From positions 3,100,001 through 3,164,000 of the forward strand of contig NC_089422.1 of assembly GCF_013426205.1 (NCBI RefSeq): a stretch of DNA of 64,000 nucleotides, written 5' to 3'. The stretch is from Metarhizium brunneum. Its lineage: Eukaryota > Ascomycota > Sordariomycetes > Hypocreales > Clavicipitaceae. This document shows, in pieces, positions 57,733 through 64,000 of the stretch. The notes under the pieces were generated by a model. It had not been told where the DNA came from and made no database searches. It saw nothing but the letters and a program-made list of their open reading frames with translations. Position numbers and translations under genes: made by a program. The first letter of the stretch is position 1, and each line of letters starts with the position of its first letter.

Positions 57733-58519
57733 GATTAGTGCCGGCGAGACGGAGCTAATTGTCTCATTTCTTTCTAATTTTTGGAAAGGTCGGGAAGGAT
57801 TGCTGCGGAAATGCCATGGAGCGATAACGTCAATTGATCTCTGCATTGACACATGTGGGCTGGACAAGCCCACGGCCCCATCGTCTGCAAACCATTGAAG
57901 ATATGGCGGTTAGCGCTTTGCAGAGCTCAACATTGAATTGAGCCAGCATGGGGCACCGGGTTGTCGTTTCAATCCCGCAAGCCGAAAGAAACGCCCCTGG
58001 TAGTTGGCCATCCGTGCGATCCCGGTGGCCGACGAAACGAAACGCGACGTGCGAATAGCGCGGCCAGCCCCTGGAAAACTTGAGTTGACGTTTTCAATGT
58101 TGGCTGTCTTCGGCTCAACCATCTTGTGAATCGGCTTAAGCCCCTGTACTTCAATGTTGCGACATGGATTGACGGGCGTTGGGCCTCGGTTCTCCTTGGA
58201 GACTGGAAGATCGGAGTGATTAGCAGCGCCAACTTGGAGCATCCCCACAGGATAAGTGAACAGGTCCAGGGATACTCCGTACACCGAGTACCGAGAACCG
58301 TGTGCCTCGTACCTTGGGCTTGTACCTTGTACCTTGTACCTCCAGTTCGCGGCGACTCAACAAAACACCGCAATGCCAGCCCTTGTACTCCGTATAACTG
58401 CTTGGTATAACTGCGCACATCCGAGTTGAACCAACTCCTCAGCCCTTTCTCCATGCTGTGTTTGTCAGTTTCTGCGTCAGAGGCGTGACTTGCCTGTTGT
58501 ATTGGGACCTCGAGGCACC
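57733..58519. promoter_or_regulatory. Shared divergent promoter of bioF and bioDA
   Basis: 787 bases between two divergent biotin-gene starts. Contains two TACTCCGTA elements (58273-58281, 58386-58394) and three tandem copies of TTGTACC (58320-58340). Co-regulation by biotin is plausible but no known site was recognised. Confidence 0.55.
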
Positions 58520-61194
58520 ATGAAGTCGCCGTTGGCCTCGCTGCTTTGGCGCTCCCTCCGTGTGTACCAGGTATTCGGCGCGAATACAGACGTCGGCAAG
58601 ACCATCTTTACCACGTTGCTTGCCCGGACGGCCAAGAAGCTCTGGAAAGATGAGAATGTGGCATTTCTGAAGCCTGTTTCTACTGGCCCTGAGGATGAAG
58701 CTGATGATCGGTGTGAGTCTCTTTGCAGCCTCACTCTACTCGAGTGCCGTGAGTCCGTGACTAACAACACTTCTTGTGTAGATGACTGCTCTTTGAACAA
58801 ACCATACTTGAGACCACAGGTTATATCTAATTTGATTGAGCAGACATGTAAGCCGGTTTGCACCAGGAGTAGCCCGCAACACCCTCTACCAATATGACAT
58901 ACCATGCAGCCCTCACACCGCAGCCATCGCATCTGGAAGAGTAAGAGAAACAAGCCCGCCAATTGCATCCCCGGAGGCCAATATCACTAACATGGTCATA
59001 GCCCATCCCATCAGAAGACGAACTACTGGCCAAGTGCCGTGCCTTTGCAGCCCAATGCGCTACTAGAAACGGATGGCTGTTCATGGAGACGGCTGGAGGC
59101 GTACATTCCCCCGGACCCTCTGGCAAGACTCAAGCCGACTTATACATCCCCTTGCGCGCTCCGTCTCTCATGATCGGTGACTCTAGGCTCGGAGGTATCT
59201 CGCAGACAATTTCGGCGTTTGAGTCTCTCCGGATTCGCGGCTACGACGTAGAATCCGTGCTCCTCTTCAAGGATGACGGCTATGGAAACTATCGCTATCT
59301 TGAGGAGTACTTCCGCAAGCAACACGGCATTCCCGTCACCAGCTTGCTGCCGCCGCCCAAGAAACACGACAATCCTGACCAAGATGCAGAGGTCATGGAG
59401 AACTACTACCGTCGCAAGGACTTGGCTGAAATCACCGGCCAGGTACTCGAGACACTGGACCGTAACCATGCGGCCCGGATAAGAAACCTGGATACAATGG
59501 CCACACGAGCCAGCAAGCACATCTGGTACCCCTTTACGCAGCAAAGCCTCGTCGGACCCAAGGATATCATGACCATCGACTCAGCCCACGGCGACTACTT
59601 CCAGACGCTGGCGCCGCCGACCTCGACCTCGACCTCGACCTCGGCCCCGTCCCCCGACACGCCCGTCATCCGCTCATCCTTCGACGCCTCAGCGTCATGG
59701 TGGACGCAAGGCCTGGGCCACTCGAACCCGAAGCTCACAATGGCAGCTGCGTATGCCGCCGGCCGCTACGGCCACGTCATGTTCGCCTCGGCCATCCACC
59801 AGCCCGCCATGGCTCTCGCGGAAACGCTCCTCGACGGCATCAAGAACCCGCGCCTCAACCGCGTCTTCTACTCCGACAACGGCAGCACGGGAATAGAGGT
59901 CGCCATCAAGATGGGCCTGCGGGCCGCGCGGAAGCGCTACGGCTGGGACACGACGCAGAAACTGGGCATCCTGGGACTCAAGGGCTCGTACCACGGCGAC
60001 ACCATGGGCGCCATGGACTGCGCCGAGCCAGGCATTTACAACGAGAAGATTGAGTGGTACCAAGGCAAGGGGCACTGGCTCGACTACCCTACCGTCCTGT
60101 GCAGGGACGGGAAATGGAGCGTCTCCGCGCCGGACGGGCTGCAGGAGAGCCTTGGCCCGGGAAGGACGTACGCCTCGCTGCGTGAGATATTCGACGTCGC
60201 GGGCCGCGAGGCCAACGGCGAACACGAGGCGTACAAGACATACGTCACGTCTACGCTGCAGCGGCTCAAGAGCCAGGGCCGCAAATTCGGCGCCCTGATG
60301 CTGGAACCCGTCGTCCTGGGCGCCGGAGGCATGCAGTTTGTGTAAGTAGCCTCCAGTCCGGAAACAAACTACCGTCCTTCAAAACAGTCGCTAACAGAGG
60401 CCCCAAGGGACCCCTTATTCCAACGTACTCTCGTCAACACGGTCCGCGAGTCCTCCCATCTCTTTGGCGAGTCGGCCCTCTCCGCGGACGAAGCGCAAGA
60501 CCCTAATGAATGGACTGGTCTCCCCGTCGTCTTTGACGAAGTCTTCACGGGACTCTACCGCCTCGGCCGTTTCACGCCCTCCTCCTTCCTGGGCGTGCAC
60601 CCCGACATTTCCGTTCACGCCAAGCTGCTCACTGGCGGTCTTGTGCCGCTGTGCACGACGCTTGCGTCGGAAAACATCTTCAAAATCTTCCTCAGCCCCG
60701 ACAAGACGGACGCTTTGCTCCATGGACACAGCTACACCGCCCACCCGATTGGATGCCAGGTTGCTCTAGAGTCGGTCAAGGAGATGCAGGACATGGAGAA
60801 CCGTGGGGAATGGGACTGGGCAAAGGCACAAGGGTGGACGCAGCAGCATTCTGGCCAGAGTGAAGCGCAGATTGACGTGTGGTCCACGTGGCCGAGGGAG
60901 TTTGTCGAACGGCTGTCGCGCCAGACGGGCAAGGTGGCTGGGGTATGGGCTCTGGGCAGCGTTTTGGCAATCCACCTGAGAGATGAAGCTGGCGTGGGAT
61001 ATAGTAGCAACGCCGCCCTGGGGTTGAGGGAGAGCTTGGGTCTGGGCAGAGCAGACGGAGAGGGCGGCCCCTGGAACGTGCATAGTCGTGTGTTGGGAAA
61101 TGTCTTGTATGTAATGGCTAGTCAGGTAACGTCCGAGACGAGTGTAAGGCAGCTTTCCGAGCTGCTGATGGAGAGCCTTGCGGGGAAGAAGTAA
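58520..61194 (+). CDS. bioDA: Bifunctional dethiobiotin synthetase/DAPA aminotransferase, 4 exons
   Basis: One polypeptide does two consecutive steps: KAPA to DAPA (BioA, PLP, SAM donor) and DAPA to dethiobiotin (BioD, ATP, CO2). Exons 58520-58710, 58844-58940, 59002-60341 and 60408-61194 join to 804 residues. BioD first: P-loop FGANTDVGKT (19-28), KPVSTGPEDEADDR, RFAPGVARNTLYQYDIPCSP, LETAGG-type METAGGVHSPGPSG, VVLVG-like LMIGDSRLGGISQ. BioA from about 330: WYPFTQQSLVG, WWTQGLGHSNPKLTMAAAYA, FYSDNGSTGIEVAIKMGLRA, KGSYHGDTMGAMDCAE, VFDEVFTGLYRLGRF with PLP Asp, and AKLLTGGLVPL with the Schiff-base Lys near 615. The second intron set restores each motif; the 133-nt first intron is odd (see findings). 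A TSTSTSTSAPS insert near 355 comes from a repeated CTCGAC hexamer. Confidence 0.96.
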
Positions 61195-61257
61195 TTGTAA
61201 TGACGATGCAATTACATACAACATACAGCTATATAACAATCCTTGATGCAGCCGCCA

Positions 61258-61296
61258 TCTCTCTCTCACTCTCTCTCACTCTCCCTCTTTCTCTAG
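61258..61296. repeat. CT-rich microsatellite
   Basis: CTCTCTCA-type repeats between the convergent 3' ends of bioDA and the sphingomyelinase. Confidence 0.9.
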
Positions 61297-61308
61297 GCCA
61301 ACCCCCCG

Positions 61309-61551
61309 TTATCTCAAGACTAAACCTGACCCCATAGCAACCATCAAGATGAGAAGAACTTCAAAGCCAAAAGAGAACAATGCCAATGGACCAAAAAGCC
61401 ACAGTCCAAGCCCACGAGCAGCACTCCCCTTAACCGTGGCAGGAACCACACTGCCCGTAGGAGTCCCAGTGACGCTCGAATTCAGAGATGCGGCGGCACA
61501 ATAATTCTGCGTCCGAGAAGCATTGGCGGCAGCAGACGATAATAGCTCCTA
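61309..61551 (-). other. In-frame extension past a double stop: GPI-anchor-like tail
   Basis: Directly after the sphingomyelinase stop, TGA-TAG, the same frame stays open for 79 codons to a TAA at 61311-61309. It begins ELLSSAAANASRTQNY, continues with Ser/Thr-rich TPTGSVVPATVKGSAARG and ends with a strongly hydrophobic stretch (GLGLWLFGPLALFSFGFEV and onward). This is the shape of a GPI-attachment signal: small residues, spacer, hydrophobic end. No good splice donor and acceptor pair that removes the stops was certain. Whether the cell ever translates it is unknown. Confidence 0.5.
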
Positions 61552-63612
61552 TCACCACACTAGAGCGGGCTCAATGGTCGCATCCACATCCAGAAAGCTC
61601 TCCTGGAGCAGCTCCAGCATGTCCTCTCTTCTCATGAGGCTGCTCAGGAGACTCTTAGTGACAGAAGAGCCACACTCGTCATGCTTGTTATGGTTGTGCG
61701 CCGACTCGTCGCGCTTGGAGAAGTGAACGCCGGCAGTTGGAACCCAGCAGTTATCCTGAGCACGGCCAGCGCGTAAGGCGCAAACCTCTGTCTGTCGACA
61801 CATTTCGGTGCACTGTTTGTCGGCTTGCCAACCTCGGGACTTGCGAGTCATGTAGAGATCGAACGCGGTCTGATTATTCTCAAAAGCGACGGTGACGTTG
61901 TGCCAGAAGGCGGGGGATAGCTCTGCTTTGGGCTCTGTGAGACGGGGCTCAACGATTTCACTATACGCCTCTTTTGCCGAGTAGTACTGTTTCCACGTTG
62001 GACCACTCGTCTGGAAGCTTTCGTCATCCATATCGGCAATGTAGGTTTTGGCATCAATGACTTCAAAAGTCTCTGCGTCTACGTCGTAGACCCGAAAGGA
62101 CGGCATGCCGGCTGTGGGCGTTAGCGAGGGGCAGATGTAGGAAATCGCAACGGCATTGTTGTGAGTACGTTCAGTATAATTGGAGTAGCTGATTTCGAAA
62201 TGATCAAGGTGGGTATGGCCAAAGAACATGGCCTTTATGGTCTTGGAGTAGCGGTTAACAATCTGATCGAAGTAGTTGGAGCCGTTGGGCAGAGCGTCCG
62301 CATCTCCCATGGGCATGTGGCCGATGATGTACACATTCTCGCCGATCACCTCCGCAGCATCGAGTTCCTTGATCAACCATTCAAACTGGCCATTGGGGTC
62401 CTTCTCAAGCACTTCTTGGTACAGAATAAAGTTGAGTCGGTAGTACATGTTGGTGTTGAGAGAAATAATTCGAAGATTGCCCTTGGGGTACCTGGTGGAG
62501 TAGGCACCAACGGCCCGGGCCTCTACCATGGATGAGTTACCAATCCAACGAGACCACGCCCTGGAAAGGCTGTCATAAACCCATTGAGTTTCGTTTCCTC
62601 TGGACACGGGTTCAAAGATGTTTGGTGGGTGAACCTCGTGGTTACCAGTAGTTCCATACACAATATTGAGGTTCTCAGTCATCATCTCATACGAGTGTTG
62701 GATGAGGTCTTCGTTATAAGACTTGCTGGTATTCCAAAGACCGTGGTCGACAATGTCGCCAGTGAAGAGAGAAAAAGCAGCCTGTGGAAACTCCCTTTTG
62801 ATGAACTCGTACATGCTCTTCTCCAAAGCAATCGGAGAATCACATGCGTGATCGCCAAATGGTCCCGCGGGATTCCTCGTCTTGCCCGGCTTGTCATTCT
62901 CAGTGTAGGACCGACAGCATGTGGGTTTGCCACACTTGGTGTTGGATCCCTTCTCATATAAAGGGTCGACATGAATATCCGAGAAATGAACAATCTGGAT
63001 AATGTCCCTGTCTTCGTCTTTGAGGATCTTGTCCTTGGCCCCATGGCAACACTTCTGGGTCGTAAACCCGATATTCCATTCATCGATTTTTGGGGCATCA
63101 CACACTCCGAGAAAACTCATACAGAAATGGATACATGAGTCGGACCCAACTTTCATGGTTCTGATTATGGAAGCAATCGAAGGTGCCTCACGCTCGACAA
63201 CTCCAGTGCAGAATTCCTCGTCGTAGGACTACAAAGTATTAGTTTTGCGCAAAAAAAGTTGTGGTGCAGCTGGTACTGACACTGTTTATTTTGCAGAGCT
63301 TTTTGCCCAAAATGACGAGGGCTGCGTCTCCAGTCTTGACCAAAGCCTTGAGGACTGAGAGAACCCTCTGAATCATCATCGTGTTAGCCCTCCCTACCGG
63401 CCAAAGTCCATGAATAATGTGGGAAATACGGGAACGCCAACCTTGCAGCCGTTGCAAGTCTTCAGTTGACCAGCTAGACTGGTTAAATCTCGAGTCTCGC
63501 GTGCCCATGTCCGTGCCTCCAATGATCGTTGAAGCTTCTCGTGGTCCAACTCTGCAGCTCTCAATCCAAGATTGCACGCCGCCAAGGCCGACAATATGGT
63601 CAAAAGACGCAT
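61552..63612 (-). CDS. Secreted acid sphingomyelinase-like phosphodiesterase, 3 exons
   Basis: Cleaves sphingomyelin-type phosphosphingolipids outside the cell or in the vacuole. Exons 63612-63442, 63367-63281 and 63228-61552 (introns 74 and 52 nt; first donor GTTGGC, second GTCAGT) join to 644 residues. Signal peptide MRLLTILSALAACNLGLRAA, then a saposin-B domain (TCNGCK, LCKINS-SYDEEFCTG, CIHFCMSFLGVC). The calcineurin-like metallophosphatase core follows with its metal ligands: HFSDIHVDPLY, SLFTGDIVDHGLW, YGTTGNHEVHP, IIGHMPMGDA and FFGHTHLDHF. Several N-glycosylation sequons. The Cys-rich C-terminus reads KQCTEMCRQTEVCALR. The ORF end matches family length, but an in-frame GPI-like extension follows the stop. 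Confidence 0.95.
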
Positions 63613-64000
63613 CTTTGTTATTACTTTTGCGTATAAGGCGCAGAAACACACGACCGGCAGCGAAATACAAAGGCCAAGAAAAGAACGGGAGAAGGGAAGT
63701 GGTAGGGTCTCATGCCGGAGCGAGAATCAAAAGCACGAGGAGGATACCAACACATCTGAACGCATTACCCCATGGGACAGTCCCACCGGCTGATTTCGTC
63801 CGGGGCGACATGAAAAGCTCCAAGTTAAAGAGGCTTGGCATCGTGGCCAGGCTCATCCCGAGCTGAGCTAGGAACGCCAGCGTCACCGGAACCTAACTCA
63901 GTACACATTAGCCCACTTACTCAATTTAAGTAGTGGTATGTATAATATAACATATTGGTAGTAGTAAGTACGTGTAATATAACAGAGTAGATTCGATATT
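63613..64000. other. Promoter of sphingomyelinase gene and window end
   Basis: The last 120 bases are AT-rich with TATAATATAAC repeated twice (near 63941 and 63974). No gene is seen. Confidence 0.5.

Noticed and set aside
1..64000. tRNA genes
   Set aside because: Scanned by eye for A-box/B-box pairs such as GGTTCRANYCC with clover-leaf flanks; single partial matches (for example near 58428) had no matching stem. A covariance-model search would be decisive.
1..64000. CRISPR array or bacterial operon features
   Set aside because: Introns, signal peptides and mitochondrial presequences show a fungal nuclear genome; the repeats seen are microsatellites or single duplications.

Overview
The window is a stretch of nuclear DNA from a filamentous ascomycete. 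Genes are spread over both strands. Most are split by short GT...AG introns of 49-133 nt that restore conserved protein reading exactly. The gene set (Zn2Cys6 regulator, fungal MCU, hydroxyornithine acyltransferase, WSC-domain secreted protein, fused BioDA) points to Pezizomycotina. A Sordariomycete such as a member of Hypocreales seems likely, but that is inference, not proof. No rRNA, convincing tRNA, CRISPR or intact transposon was seen.

Layout. 0-0.4 kb: 3' end of a PHO-4/PiT phosphate permease. 0.7-1.2 kb: decayed MFS transporter. 2.4-6.6 kb: FGAM synthase (purine synthesis). 7.0-7.6 kb: frameshifted short-chain dehydrogenase relic. 7.8-9.5 kb: siderophore hydroxyornithine acyltransferase. 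10.4-11.9 kb: mitochondrial calcium uniporter. 13.3-14.5 kb: unknown protein. 15.3-16.5 kb: mevalonate pyrophosphate decarboxylase. 17.0-18.4 kb: RUS/DUF647 protein. 18.7-19.6 kb: cytochrome c haem lyase. 20.7-22.1 kb: CLN3/Btn1. 22.5-23.5 kb: RNase Z-like hydrolase. 24.2-24.5 kb: small Cys-rich protein. 25.0-26.4 kb: type II Golgi glycosyltransferase. 26.4-29.0 kb: gene-free. 29.0-32.9 kb: secreted carboxylesterase divergent from a Zn2Cys6 regulator. 33-40 kb: gene-poor accessory-looking stretch with two small unknown genes and a wrecked GH47 mannosidase. 40.3-41.9 kb: unknown helical protein. 42.4-47.1 kb: about 1,500-residue secreted beta-propeller protein with four WSC domains. 47.1-50.4 kb: gene-free, with an AT-rich island. 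50.4-51.4 kb: tandem DUF427 protein. 51.4-54.9 kb: gene-free. 54.9-61.2 kb: complete late biotin cluster (BIO2, bioF, fused bioDA). 61.5-63.6 kb: secreted acid sphingomyelinase.

How the genes work together. The biotin genes are the only clear pathway cluster: KAPA synthase, DAPA aminotransferase plus dethiobiotin synthetase on one polypeptide, and biotin synthase cover pimeloyl thioester to biotin. The bioF and bioDA genes share a divergent promoter of about 0.8 kb. The carboxylesterase and Zn2Cys6 pair share a 0.74 kb divergent promoter and may be a regulator-target pair. The rest are unlinked housekeeping or accessory genes. Three decayed genes (MFS, SDR, GH47) show ongoing gene loss.

Most notable: the perfect 9-mer TACTCCGTA (or its complement) occurs at least nine times, always outside genes, where about 0.5 is expected by chance. 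The sphingomyelinase is followed, in frame after a double stop, by 79 codons that resemble a GPI-anchor tail. All exon joins were worked out by eye from frame continuity and family resemblance, and no database search was run.
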